Source: Larix kaempferi (lineage: Eukaryota > Streptophyta > Pinopsida > Pinales > Pinaceae). From it: a DNA stretch of 64,000 nucleotides. Below, piece by piece: positions 23,911-35,165 of the stretch. The translations under genes and the position numbers were made by a program. The DNA lies in NCBI GenBank assembly GCA_027924585.1, contig BSBM01000386.1, positions 916,001-980,000 of the forward strand, read 5' to 3'. Position 1 is the first letter of the stretch, and the number at the start of each line of letters is the position of its first letter. Below the pieces are notes generated by a model. That model was given only the letters and a program-made list of their open reading frames with translations. It was not told the origin of the DNA and searched no databases.

Positions 23911-24105
23911 TACAAATATTAAGAAAATTTAATTTGTTTGAAACCAGTTAACAAATTGATTTATATTTTTTTTCAATTATATTTCATAATTTATATGAAT
24001 GTATTATTAAATAGTTTTAATTTAAAATTTATTACATTTTAAAAACTACGTTTAAACATTGAAAAAAAAGGAAAAAAAATAAGAGGATAAAAGAGAGTGT
24101 ACAAA

Positions 24106-24166
24106 CCCTTAAGAATGACCATGGTTCATTCTTAAGGGCATTGAGAAGGGGCTTTTTAGCCCCTTC
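24106..24166. repeat. two adjacent perfect hairpins
   Basis: The first hairpin has 13-bp perfect arms (cccttaagaatga at 24106-24118, complement at 24126-24138) around the loop ccatggt. The second has 9-bp arms (gaaggggct at 24145-24153, agccccttc at 24158-24166) around tttt. They are 6 bp apart and sit in an otherwise AT-rich stretch. They could be one end of a small foldback element or a remnant terminal structure. No partner end is seen nearby. Confidence 0.65.
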
Positions 24167-24714
24167 AAACAAAATAATAATTTTTTTATTATGATATATT
24201 CGAGAGCAATTACATAATAAATAAATATAATTGTTACAATCTTTTATTGTCTTCTATCATGAACATGTAGATACTTCATATGCCATGGCCATGCATATTA
24301 TTCCTTTTGTCCTCTACAAAAATAATATCTTTTGAAATTTAGTGAAAATCCATACTTTTAAATGTAATAAAAACTGCATCATTTAAATAAGTGACTAAGA
24401 TAATTTTATAATTAAAATAATCTTCACACCTGAATTTGGATGAAGAGAAACTTTGGCCCATAAGGACAATCAATGTTGGAGCTTGTATATTTGCAACAGC
24501 CTAAGAGAACAAAAAATACCATTGAGGTGATAATAGATAGTTGACAAATGCAAATATTTAACTATGCATAATAATGCAAACCCAATGAGATAAAAATTTA
24601 CATACTTTACTAAATTGGATAGTTATAGTGCATATTATGATATTTTAATACAATTAAGAACATTGCCATATGGACATGGCAAAAATTAATACAAAACCTG
24701 TGTTCATATTCTCC

Positions 24715-24716
<2 letters not shown>

Positions 24717-24764
<48 letters not shown>
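24717..24764. repeat. (GA)24 microsatellite
   Basis: An uninterrupted GA dinucleotide run of 48 bp. Long pure dinucleotide runs are usually length-polymorphic. Confidence 0.95.
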
Positions 24765-24769
<5 letters not shown>

Positions 24770-25649
24770 ATGCAGTGAATAGGTTAAGGATAATTTCAAT
24801 AATCTCTCATCTTAGTTAGAGAATATTCAAAGAACTTATGATTATCTTGTATACATATTTTATCTAAAGGACATTTTGAAAGAAAACAGAGAGAAACAAC
24901 CAACTAGATGTGAGCCATATCAGCCCCTTTGTTATACTTGAGAGTTCCAGGACCTATGAAGTCTACTTATTTCAGTGACAAAACAACATTTACTCAACGA
25001 AACAAGATTGGAACTGAGTCATGTTAACTTCAATGATTGTCAGGGAATCCGGATATGTTCCAGGTGTACTAGGTAAAGTAAGGGCCTCCTTTTGATTTGA
25101 TTTTACTAATTACGGGCATTACGTATTTGGAATGCGCTGAAATGGGAATATCCATATTGCCATAACAATGCATGCCCCAATCTCAGTACCTAACAAGTTG
25201 GCTAAGGATAATAAGGTTGCTTTGTTGTGGTATCCAGAACTACCGATTCTCGATCGGCATTCAGTTTTTATTCGTTTATCAGCGGTTCACGTGAAATTGA
25301 TTTTCACGGCACAGGTCGGAGGGAATCATAATCATGCTATCAATTCCATGTAGAATCATTATGTGAGATTATACTCCTGGCTTGTTTATTCACAAAATAA
25401 TTAACTTCACTACCCTATTGGCATTGGAACAACTAACTTAGGTTACTATTCCTCTTCCTAAAACAACTAGCTTTACCAGTGAATGCTTGAATCGTTGGGT
25501 TCACATATGAGGAAACTATGCCTCCTAGAGCAATAAAGGTGGGCATTTCTCCAATGGTCACCATGGATTCAGGGTTGGTTCAGAATCTTGGAATTTGGTT
25601 TGTGCCACTCCGAGTGACAAAAATCAAATTGGAGGAATAAATGGTCAAG

Positions 25650-25702
25650 CATTTGAGGGCTAAATTACCATCGTGACCATTTGAGGGCTAAATTACCATC
25701 GT
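25650..25702. repeat. 28-bp direct duplication
   Basis: The word catttgagggctaaattacc plus atcgt occurs at 25650 and again at 25678, with a 3-bp spacer gac. Confidence 0.85.
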
Positions 25703-27375
25703 ACAATTTCATAATTTTAGAAAAATCAGTTGTCCTACCATCAAACTATTCATCAGACTCTGTTTGGGGCAAATTTCAGAATTTAAAATAAAATCATTTC
25801 ATGAGGCAGATAGAGGAAGTGCCAAGAACCCTGGAAATCATGAGGTAGATGGAGGAAGTGCCAAGTTCTTTTGGGGAAGGTCTAATTTTCCTATTCTGTT
25901 TGTATTTGTTCTTATTTTACTTCTAGAAATGAAATCTAGCAGATGTTGGCTCCAGTGCTAGACTTTGCATGGTCCCGTGGATCCATTAGGGCTAATTAAT
26001 ACTTGAATGTGCACCCCAACTTGAACTAGAAAAGTGGGGAAGTACAAAATTGAGTGTTGTTGTTACTTATAGGGTAAGACTGCAACAAAGTGATATAGCA
26101 ACTCACATCCTACTATACCCCCTGTTAGAACTGAAATCTACATCTCAAAATTTTTCAGGTTATGTTGAAAGATCTTCAAATCTAGCAGTACATTGATCGA
26201 AAAATCTAAAGGAGTCGCTACCGAAAGTTCAAAAATAGATAGTATTTTCTCCAAAGCTCCGAGTTTTTGTGTTAACCTTCAACTTGGTTGAAGCTTGTGA
26301 TTTGAACTTGCTATTCAAAGTTCAAAATCACATTGGTCTAAGTCAAACTGGATGTTCAAAAGTTGATTACTTTGTGGTTATCTCCAAAAGCCTTTTTTTT
26401 TCGCAAAGTCAAACATTTTAAAGTTTTATTGCTTTTTATTGATGGTTTTTTATTTTATTTATTAAAAAAAACTTTTTAATATGTCAAATTGGGCAAATAA
26501 AAGTGTTTTTCACATAAGTCTCATTAGTACCCGTACATGTTAGCTTTCCTTGATCCTTCGAAATAGCAGGAAAGGTGATTTTTCCGCTGAAAAAAAAAAA
26601 GTTTCAATAAGACCGGAGTTCGAACTCAACCTAGATTTCATCTCACCCCATATATCAATTTAATGCCAAGGCGCCCAACGTGACCCAGATTCAATTCGTG
26701 TCATGGGAGAAAGTTCACCAATAACCAAGATCTAAATGCACCCGGCACCATGTGCAGATTTCAACAACCAAGTGTTTACTTGGAAAATCTTTTATGTAGT
26801 TCACCAGCTTGACTGCTGTCGACATGTTGCCACCAAACATGTTGGAACCTCCCAGGGTTTCACATCATGTGGTGATATCCATCCAATGAGCTACTCTTCA
26901 TTTGCAAGAAGAGAGATGAGCAACAGGATCTCCATGCTAAAGTCCAAAATCGCCATGCTAAAGTCCGAGTTTAAAAGATTGAAACTCTAAAAACTTCACA
27001 TATCTGTATTATTGCGGCAGCGTCGTTTTAATAGTGATGATGAAGTTTGGGATCGAGGCAACATCCACATGGAGAGCAAGAAAGATCGTATATTAACAAA
27101 TAAAAGGTTTCTCTTCCAAATGTCAAGCACCGAGACAAATCTATGTCAAGGTATATAGAAAGAATGCTATATCCATATGAGAATTGTAAAATGCATCAAC
27201 AAGCATCCTCGCATCCTCCAGCATCCTCGCAACTGAATTGTCTAAGCCAATGTTGGAAGGAGGTTTGGTAAGGAAGAATCGCAGCATCGCCGATGTTGTG
27301 ACACGTCAAAAGAGGTTGCAGAAGGAAGAAGGATGCATTATTTTATGTATTTTTGAGTCGATTGTACTGCAGAAT

Positions 27376-27530
27376 GCGGGTTTTTGGGTCATTGGACCAT
27401 ATGATATGTAATTTTGGGATAATTGTACCACAGTAGGTGGGTTTTTGGGTCATTGGTCCATATGATATGTAATTTTGGGATAATTGTACCACGGTAGGCG
27501 GGTTTTTGGGTCATTTGGACTGCGTCAGTT
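27376..27530. repeat. 61-bp tandem repeat upstream of the TATA box (U3-like)
   Basis: The word gcgggtttttgggtcatt recurs at 27376, 27437 and 27498, with gatatgtaattttgggataa between copies. It makes two full units and a partial one. Confidence 0.8.
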
Positions 27531-27605
27531 ATATTTTGGGTCATTTGTCCAAGTGTCAGTTAGGAAGTTGTTAGCAAGTGGACAAGCATTGTAAAGGCGG
27601 AAGCC

Positions 27606-27615
27606 TATATATAAA
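27606..27615 (+). promoter_or_regulatory. TATA box of the probable solo LTR
   Basis: tatatataaa lies about 80 bp after the tandem repeat, in the middle of the proposed LTR. This is consistent with an RNA polymerase II core promoter. Confidence 0.5.
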
Positions 27616-28181
27616 CATGAGTTGTAAGTGTTGCATGATCCGAAGAGAGTACGGTTTTTGGATGTTGATTGTGCACATCTTTGAGTCTGTATGTGAGATC
27701 AAGAGATATTGCTGAGATCTGGTTTTGTGGAAATGTTGTATCAGGGTTTTTGCTAAAGTAATATGACATGACGGAACTGTTTGGTGAAATTCCCTGTCTA
27801 TTTTTTTATGTTGATGCATGCTGCTATTCACAAATGATGCTATGATTTCTTGCTGCAGTTAATACTTTAATGTTATACTTGTTGCGATGAATGTCTCTGT
27901 TGAATGATGTTATGAATATGAATGAGGGTAAACCTGAATGCATAGATCTATCTTGAATGTTGCGATAAGTTAAGTAAGTGTTGCCGCAATCATCCTCCTT
28001 CATTCGGCGGAAACATGGTTCCGTCCACTCTCCCTTGATTGTCTCAGGTGAGACCTCATCTGCTCTGCAGGTGTTGCCGGATAGGGTAAAACCTGTCTGG
28101 GCCGGTGCTCAGGGAGATTGCGGTGGGTTGGTGTCGAAAGTGATGGGAACCCCTGTCGACTGGGTTTGAGTCAACAGTCAA

Positions 28182-30550
28182 TCAATAATCATCCTCCAGC
28201 ATCAACGCAAGAATGTTGTCTCTAGATGAGAATTGTATTTGTGAAAATGACAGGTAAAAATTATCAAGTCAATCAGTGGATGGTGATGGGTTAGTGCCAT
28301 TGTTTTAGGGAACACTAACTGACTTGTCATCTATGTGCCATACCTCACAATGAAATGGATGGTGGGCAGTTTCATTTGGTAGACATACCTCCTATTGATG
28401 TTGAATTTGAGAATTTCATGTCACTCTTCTTTGTTGATTTTCAATTTGATCCATAGGAGTTTATATATTCTGATGTTGTTGTCTCAATGAATCAAACTAT
28501 GGAAACAAGTATAGCATTCGATGAAAACTAAACAAAGGGATGGAGTGAATTTCGAACCAGAAATGCCATAGTGATAGGATAAATGTGCCTATGATCTTGT
28601 TGTGGACGAGGTTAAATCTATCACATGCAGAAAAGAGAATTTTGTGGCAGAGTTTCCAGAAACAAAGGCATTAAGGAATCTTACTAAAGTTTGGGATTTT
28701 GTTTTAAAAAGCATTCTTATCCATAAGATTGTTCTTTTAATGTAATATTAATCTCAAACACATAGTTCCAGATTTGCAGGCATAAGCTCGACAATTAATC
28801 AATGCAATCCCAGATTTGGAGGCAGAATTTTAGCATTTGAGGTGGCCGAGTATCTGGAGGCAAAACATAAGCAAGCTTCTCATTGGTAGAAGATTGGAAA
28901 GCACATCAATTATAGATGTTGAATTATCTTCAAGGATATTTTGGACAAATGGATCATCAAAATATCCAGGCATCAATTGTTCAAAATAGATTCAGATTTT
29001 CAAGGCGTGAAGGCAGTCAAAAGACAGATGAAAGAGCATTTAGAGGCAGGGGTTTCAACAATTAGCAGTCTAACACAGTAGGCAGATTACCTAGCAGTTT
29101 CAGATTCTCTTTGCAATAATTGTGGATCTGATCCTTTAGTTATCAGATCTGAATCTTCTTCCAAACACTTTCTATGTTTAGTTTTAGAGGGATCAATGAT
29201 CCACTAATTTTGGATCTGGATTTTCTAATAGTGTATCTATATATTGAAAAAACTAAATGTAACTTGGGGGTTCACTTCAGGTTGAGAGAGAAGCTCGAAA
29301 GAGCTCTAGGGGCAAAGACTGCTCATCAATGTTCTCTATTGTGATGTCTGCACAATCCCACATCGATGTTCATCAGGTTGAGAGAGTGAAGCTAGAAATA
29401 GATATAAGGGCAAAGACTGTTCATCCATGTTCTCTATTGTGCTATGTCCTGCTAAAAGTTATGAGCATATAAGCTTCATCGATGTTCTCTATCGTGCTAT
29501 GTCTGCATCAAATCCCTCTTCACTTCTTTGTTACCTCTTTATGCAAGACTTGGCCTATAGGAGGATTCTTAGTAATCAAGATAAAGAGAACATGTGGAGG
29601 AGGTTCCAGTTATTTCTAAGTAGTTTGAGAATCTATCAAATCGGTCTACAAAAGAAAATGGATTAAGAACTGCTTCTTTAGAATTTATAGAGATAGTTGG
29701 CGAGCTTACAAGGTCAATGATGAATAGAAAAGAAACAATAGATTGAAAAAATTGTTTAAATGTCTACGCAAACGTGGTCAAATGTTATGAAGGTTGTTTG
29801 GAAGAGAACCATTCAACGTATAGATTACATAACTGTTATGTCACCAAAAAACCTATTACTATGCTTCCATTCCGGTTGAAGAGGGTAAGGTCTGTTCAAC
29901 TCTATGCAATTTTGGGACTGTGTATTTGCAACATTGGAAATGGGGATGGGGAAAACGAATCAGAGTGAGGTTCAACAATCAAATTAATGATGTTAGAAGA
30001 GGTTGCACAGAGGAGTTGTATGAATTACTCGCATGGCTTTCAACTCAAATCCAGAATTTCCTATATAGGGAAATGATTTCAAAGAAATCCCAAGTATAGG
30101 TGGACCAGAGCATAGCTTTTGAACCATCGTTTCTTGAATGAGGACTGCTCTGTCATGGAGGAAGAGGAGGTCAGTACCGTTTTTGGATTCCCCAACCAAT
30201 TATTTGGTTTCTAGTCTGATATTACTACTCTTCTCAAACTAATCCATTATGTCCTTCAGCATCCCAAGCCCAACAAGGAAAGAAATGCAGAGGTGAATAG
30301 GTCAATTAAGCAATGCCCAAGGCCTACATGGACTCAAGTGTGCCAGATTTGAATAGGAATCTACGATTTAAGTGGGTGTTCTAACAAAGTGCTAAATATA
30401 GGGAATCTGCTATTGCTATGGTTGGGGTGCTAATCCATACCAATCCAAGACTCTTTAAGTGAATGTTTTGAAGATAAATATGAGGAAAATAAAGCAGTGG
30501 GTACCTGTAAAGTGGATTCCACTGTCCTCTGCTCTATCCTGGGGCCAATA
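28182..30550. other. noncoding stretch with no recognisable gene
   Basis: No exon with a recognisable domain is seen on either strand. The main structure is a 96-bp imperfect direct duplication at about 29279-29470 (aggttgagagag, gggcaaagactg, tcatc-atgttctctattgtg). A weak CX2C-like word at about 29115 was considered as a gag knuckle and not accepted. Confidence 0.5.
29279..29470. repeat. 96-bp imperfect tandem duplication
   Basis: aggttgagagag at 29279 and 29375 begins two units that share ggcaaagactg and atgttctctattgtg. A third partial copy of the last word (gttctctatcgtgctatgtc) follows near 29482. Confidence 0.75.
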
Positions 30551-30800
30551 CTACACGTAGTCAGCGGTGAGAATAACTGTTGCCAGACCACCTGCTGAGC
30601 ATCCAATGAGAATAACCTGCAACATATCAATTGATAGATCACATTCCATTTTCATTGCTTCCAATACTTTTACGATACATGTATATGCATCATAGATAAT
30701 TAGGTCAACCTACCTGTTCGGCTTTGTTCATCCCCTGTGCCAAAATATCTTCCATTACATCTTGCCATGTCCTTTGTCCTCTCAAATGGAGTTTGCTACC
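30551..30800 (-). pseudogene. pectin acetylesterase fragment, copy 1 (two exons)
   Basis: Pectin acetylesterases remove acetyl groups from cell-wall pectin. On the minus strand, an 87-bp exon (30714-30800) encodes a segment with LHLRGQRTWQDVMEDIL. It is preceded by an acceptor (CAG) and followed by a GTAGGT donor. A second exon begins at 30616 after another CAG and encodes VILIGCSAGGLATVIL, containing the family's conserved GCSAGG motif around its catalytic serine. A TAG at 30551-30553 follows after 21 codons. The rest of the gene (secretion signal, Asp and His catalytic regions) is absent. This is a fragment, not a working enzyme. Confidence 0.75.
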
Positions 30801-30951
30801 CTGAAATGCTACTCATAATTAAGTACGGAAGTGTCAACTAATATCAAATTGCAAGATCCTTAGTTGATATATTTTTACAATCTTGTTAGCTTGGTATTTA
30901 AATCAACATACCCGGTCTAAGGAACATATAAATACCTTTGTCCCATACAAA

Positions 30952-31075
30952 GGTATGGTTACAATTGAATTCCCATACATTGTTGATTCCATTGGTATGG
31001 TTGCAATTGAATTCCCCGTGGTTGATTCCACTAACATGGTTGCAATTGAATTTCTCATGGTTGATTCCACTGGGT
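30952..31075. repeat. about 39-bp minisatellite, three copies (unit 1)
   Basis: The word ggtatggttgcaattgaatt followed by ccc-tggttgattccact recurs three times. A second three-copy block lies at 31490-31603 in unit 2. Confidence 0.8.
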
Positions 31076-31081
31076 CCAATC

Positions 31082-31338
31082 CTGCTCATGGTCAGGGCTG
31101 AGAATAACCGTTTCCAGACTACCTGCTGAGCAGACAGTAAGAATAGCCTGCGACATATCACATATCAATTGATAGATCACATTCCACTTTCATAGCTTCC
31201 AATACTTTTACAATACATGTATATGCATCATAGATAATTAGGTCAACCTACATGTTCGGCTTTGTTCATCCCCTGTGCCAAAATATCTTCCATTATAGCT
31301 TGCCATATCCTTTGTCCTCTCAAACGGAGTTTTCTACC
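31082..31338 (-). pseudogene. pectin acetylesterase fragment, copy 2 (two exons)
   Basis: This is a tandem duplicate of the fragment at 30551-30800, offset by 538 bp. The first exon (31252-31338) is again 87 bp and open (LRLRGQRIWQAIMEDIL), but its last codon changed so the splice site reads AT|GTAGG instead of AG|GTAGG. The second exon starts at 31147, and its motif has decayed from GCSAGG to VCSAGS. The catalytic serine remains but the surrounding glycines are lost. Intron sequences are also shared with copy 1, so the duplication was of genomic DNA, not of mRNA. Confidence 0.75.
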
Positions 31339-31489
31339 CTGAAATGCTACTCATAATCAGGTACGGAAGTGTCAACTGATATCAAATTGCAAGATCCTTA
31401 GTTGATACATTTTTACAATCCTGTTAGCTAGGTATTGAAATCAACATACCGGATCTAAGGAATATATAAATACCTTTGTCCCGTACAAA

Positions 31490-31603
31490 GGTATGGTTGC
31501 AATTGAATTCCCACACATTGTTCATTCCACTGGTATGGTTGCACTTGAATTCCCCATGGTTGATTCCACTGGCATGGTTGCAATTGAATTCCTCGTGGTT
31601 TTA
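31490..31603. repeat. about 39-bp minisatellite, three copies (unit 2)
   Basis: Same unit as 30952-31075 (ggtatggttgca-ttgaatt, then ttgattccact). It ends abruptly at ggttttatg, where the duplication stops. Confidence 0.8.
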
Positions 31604-31791
31604 TGTTTATGCAAAAATTGAGGGCCTGCCTGCCTCCACCTCTCAGGAATACATACACACCAACCAGACGGCATAACAACACACAGTAACAGACTCACAC
31701 TTAACAGGGAGCTCCAGACGTAACAACACATGCAGGCAGCCTAAGAGGAGGAAGAGGAGAGGCAAGGGAATGCCAATGGCAATGGGAATTC

Positions 31792-31890
31792 GGATGGTTG
31801 CAATGCCTTGAGATCCCAGAGCCACTATAAATTGATTCCTGGAAGTCTGGATGGTTGCAATACTTTAAGATCCCAGAGCCACTCCCAGTT
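31792..31890. repeat. 57-bp direct duplication
   Basis: ggatggttgcaat followed by agatcccagagccact occurs at 31792 and 31849. Confidence 0.8.
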
Positions 31891-32044
31891 CGATAAGCAA
31901 TGCCAATTATCTCTACACTGCAAATTGATTTTTCTGACAGTTTTGTTACGATGATTTGATTTGTTAGAGACTAACATTTCTGTTACGATGGATGGATCAG
32001 GATTCGGATTCCAAGATTTGAAAAGATTCCTCATCCAAAGCCCA

Positions 32045-32235
32045 CCCACTAATGGGGCTCTTTCATTGTTTTAAGGAGGCTTTTTCTTTGTTTTAATGAT
32101 AAGGAAAATTTTCATTGCTTTTAATGGGGGCTCTTTCATTGTTGTAATGGGGGCTTTTTCATTGTTTTTAATGATAAGTAAACTTAAGATTAATGGGGAT
32201 TTTTCATTGTTTGAATGATAAGGAAAATTTTCAAA
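32045..32235. repeat. short imperfect tandem repeats (ggggctctttcattgtttta)
   Basis: The motif ggggct-tttcattgttt-aatgataag-aaa recurs about four times with unequal spacing. No coding sequence is seen. Confidence 0.65.
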
Positions 32236-32427
32236 TTTCTATATATGTAGTAAAATTTCTCCATCAAAATCAGTAATATGTATAAATTTAATTATTATTT
32301 TCGATATAGTTAATTAGTAAACAATATGTAATACTTTTAATAATTATGATAATCATAAAATGCATATACATATTAGTATTAAAAAATGAAAGTATAATAT
32401 ATAAATATAAGTAATATTATTTTCAAT

Positions 32428-32803
32428 TATGTCAACCCTTCTCTTTACTATGTTAGTATATTGTTGTTGGACGCATATGCTTTGTAAGTCGTCCTGTAGT
32501 ATTTGTTGATCCGTAGTTTATATTAGCCCATAGTATTGACCCATAGTATTGGACACATATGCTTTGTAAGTCGTCTCGTAGTATTATATGTCCCATGGTT
32601 TTGACTCATAGTATTGGGCATAGACTTAGTATATAAGTGTGTGTTGAGGTCATTGAAGGCACCGTGAAGTTAATTGTATTGAGCTTTCTCAAAGGAGGTT
32701 GCCCCCTCGAAGTGGCCCATGATCAATATAAAAGTGATTCTAAGTTCTATTATTTCTGATATCTTGTGTATTTGCATTAATTAATTATTGCAGGTTCATC
32801 ACA
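32428..32803 (+). repeat. 5' LTR (truncated at its left end)
   Basis: This matches the 3' LTR from tatgtcaaccc to ttcatcaca. It lacks the first 11 bp (tgttaggaacc) present at 38300, and it has an extra 13-bp copy of cccatagtattga. A TATA box (tatataa at 32630-32636) marks the promoter. No target-site duplication is detectable, as expected if the left end was lost. Confidence 0.9.
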
Positions 32804-32805
32804 TC

Positions 32806-32818
32806 TGGTATCAGAGCA
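32806..32818 (+). promoter_or_regulatory. primer-binding site (initiator tRNA-Met type)
   Basis: tggtatcagagca lies 2 bp after the LTR end and matches the usual complement of the plant initiator tRNA-Met 3' end, which primes minus-strand DNA synthesis. Confidence 0.85.
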
Positions 32819-34023
32819 CTTTCTTGGGCTCGTTGGGTGGAATTTCTGCCAATTTTTTTTTTTTGCATCTGTTGCAGCTTCGGATTTGGGAATAATCCCT
32901 ATCCGCTTAACTGTGGGAAGTACTTGGGCATAATCCCTAAAACTCATTGCGAGGAGTACCACAGGAACCCCAAAGTAGATGGCCCATTGAGAGGACCTGC
33001 CAGCGAAAAGGGCAACGACCCCTACCTGATTGACTAGTTCCCACCTGTGAGGTAAACCAAGAGTTGTCGTTTGTGGCAAAGCGGTTATCAGTTTTACCTA
33101 AGCTGTGGAGTGAGGGGTACTTCCCCAATACGCAAGCCATCAGACAGCATTGGTGGCCAAGTGAAACACCTGAAATGTTAGGAAGCCGTACATACCTGGG
33201 GTCCATATCTATTTTCAGTTGAACTGTTGCCGATCACTTCCGCTCCAGATCCAGCCGTTTCAGATCTATTCTGAAAGTCATTCCAGATCCAGTCGTCGTT
33301 TCAGGTCCAACCGTTTTCGATCCCTTCCGCGTTGTTGCAGATCCATCTATTGAGGATCCCTTCCGCGTCGCTGTTGCCGATCCATTTCTGGAAAGAAAAA
33401 AAAAATTTGCTGCGTCGTTTCAAATCCAGCCATTCAGATCCATTTTGAAAGCCATTCCAGATCAAGCCATTTTCAATCCATTTGGCATCGTTTCAGATCC
33501 CTCTATTTCCGCTCACTTCTGGGCAGTTGCAGATTTATCTGTTCCAGCTCCCTTCCGAGCCGTAGCCGCTCCAGTCTGGAAAAAAAAAATCAGTTTTTTC
33601 TCCATATCTCCCTTGTTTTCACTCTGTTTCCCTTGAAATTTTCGGGGAACCCCTGTCATCCCATTCTGCATCTTTCATTCCTGAGGACCCTATCCCCAAT
33701 TCCCCTTCCCAAAGCCCAAAATCCCACATTTGTCTATTTTTAGGGTTTGCCATAACTTCCTCAGATTTCACCCAATCACCTTCAAATTTTACCACAGAGT
33801 TCCTTTTTGCATTCTCCTTCTTTGTCCCTCTCTTCCAAATCTTCTCATTCTATCACCCTGCTTCTGAAATCCCCCTTTTTGCCTTCTTGTCCTTTCAACA
33901 GTGTCCAAAACCTAGTCAAACCCCAACTACCCATCAGATTGTTTCCCCAATCCAAATTTCCCTTTACTAAATCAGCTTCTATTTGTGTTTTTCTACCCAT
34001 TCCACCAAAAAAAAAAACTGGTC
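32819..34023 (+). other. untranslated leader with short repeats
   Basis: No ORF of note. Between about 33225 and 33560 a loose repeat of ccagatcca-ccgtttcagat and gatcccttccgcgt words recurs at 40-60 bp spacing. Short A-runs follow. The leader ends at the gag ATG at 34024. Confidence 0.55.
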
Positions 34024-34293
34024 ATGGTTGTCACCCGTGCAGGAGCACACACCATGGAGGAAGCACTTGTAGCCATCCAAACCAAACTCCAAGATCTGGA
34101 TGAAAAATTTCTCAGCCTCCATCTTCAGCATTCAGCCATGAACAATAATACCAGATAGCCAGAATCTTTTGCAGCCACCAGATTCTCTTCTTCCAGCAAT
34201 TTTCGTGGGCCGAAGCTTGATTTTCCTTGCTTCAATGGTACTGATTCGACTAGATGGATATATCGAGCAGAACAATATTTCAGTCTGCATAAT

Positions 34294-34298
34294 ACTTC
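34294..34298. repeat. target-site duplication, left copy (nested LTR)
   Basis: acttc, repeated at 36036-36040. Removing the insertion and one copy restores the gag frame across the junction. Confidence 0.8.
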
Positions 34299-34993
34299 TG
34301 TAGTGCCCCTAGACTACTGTAGACATTGAGAGGACCTGTTGAGTGACCCGACTATTTGAAACATTAATAAAATAACCCTATGATTTTATTTTGAGTATAT
34401 TTATGATTACGATTGATTGATATATGTGCATTTGGGTAGTTATTGTGAATGGACGATTTCATGTTGTTTAATGATTAACTTTGATATGAATGATGCTTAA
34501 CGACTAGCTGTTCAATTGATTGTGTGATTAGACGAATGAGTAATGATTGAGTAAATTATAGATGCTTAATGAAGCGGCCGATTTATAAATCAAATTGTGA
34601 TTATTGAGGACAGTGCTACTAATTTACGTTTGTGAGAATAGTGTGTAGCGACAGGTGAAACAGTTCACCGAGGGACACACAAAGGAATATGAAGGGTTGT
34701 AGAGTACGGGTAAATCACACACAGGGAGAGCGACGACGATGTCGACTTCCGACGGAATATCACGCTTGAGCAGATAAGCATTGATCCGCTTGCTCAAGAG
34801 GAAAGCGCGAGGGCGTACGAGGTGGGCCACGACGAAGCTGGTCACGTACGAGTTGGGGGGCGCGCAGTGAGAACGGACTCACTCCTCAATGCCATTAGTC
34901 CCTAATAGCGTGTAGACGGAGGATGGAAGGTAACGGCTCCTAAAATCCCTACATGAAGTTCCCGCAAGTCAAAATGGAAGGATGACGGCAGAA

Positions 34994-35165
34994 GGGCCCG
35001 ACAGTGCGGTACCCTGCCGAGAACGGAAAGAATGGACACAAGGACCCAACGATGTGTTACCTTGCCGAGGAATGGAAACTACGGATGACTGGACCCGATG
35101 GAGTGGTGCCATGTCGGGGAAATTAAATTAAGGAACAAGGAGGCCCAATGGTGTGGCACCGGGGT
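34994..35165. repeat. about 49-bp tandem repeat in the solo LTR U3 region
   Basis: Four units start at 34994, 35042, 35091 and 35141 (gggcccgacagtgcggtacc, ggacccaacgatgtgttacc, ggacccgatggagtggtgcc, aggcccaatggtgtggcacc). Confidence 0.8.

Larger units (their letters stand above)
24167..27250. other. noncoding stretch with no recognisable gene
   Basis: Apart from the GA microsatellite and short duplications listed separately, I see no coding exon, RNA gene or transposon end that I can support. Open frames at 25168, 25764 and 26736 are short (61-84 codons) and have no recognisable domain. A 44-bp near-duplication containing gagg-agat-gaggaagtgcca lies at about 25800-25870. Confidence 0.5.
27251..28176 (+). 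mobile_element. probable solo LTR
   Basis: The 926-bp block starts TGTTGG and ends GTCAACA, giving the TG...CA ends and short inverted repeat expected of an LTR. Its flanking 5-mers are gccaa (27246-27250) and gtcaa (28177-28181), a target-site duplication with one transition. Inside, a 61-bp tandem repeat (27376-27530) precedes a TATA box (tatatataaa at 27606-27615), the usual U3 layout. No internal retrotransposon genes are attached. The boundary call rests on an imperfect 5-bp duplication, so it could be off. Confidence 0.5.
30551..31630. repeat. 538-bp tandem segmental duplication
   Basis: Unit 1 (about 30551-31088) and unit 2 (about 31089-31626) match through both exons, the intron and a downstream minisatellite. 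They share tctaaggaa-atataaatac and acaaaggtatggtt. Confidence 0.85.

Noticed and set aside
26609-26625. gagttcgaactc as a second B-box or SINE trace
   Set aside because: It is a 12-bp palindrome with no A box at the right distance and no oligo(A) tail in a consistent orientation.
29100-29165. Copia-type gag zinc knuckle (CNNCGSD)
   Set aside because: The His and last Cys of a knuckle are not in position, and no neighbouring gag or pol sequence is found.
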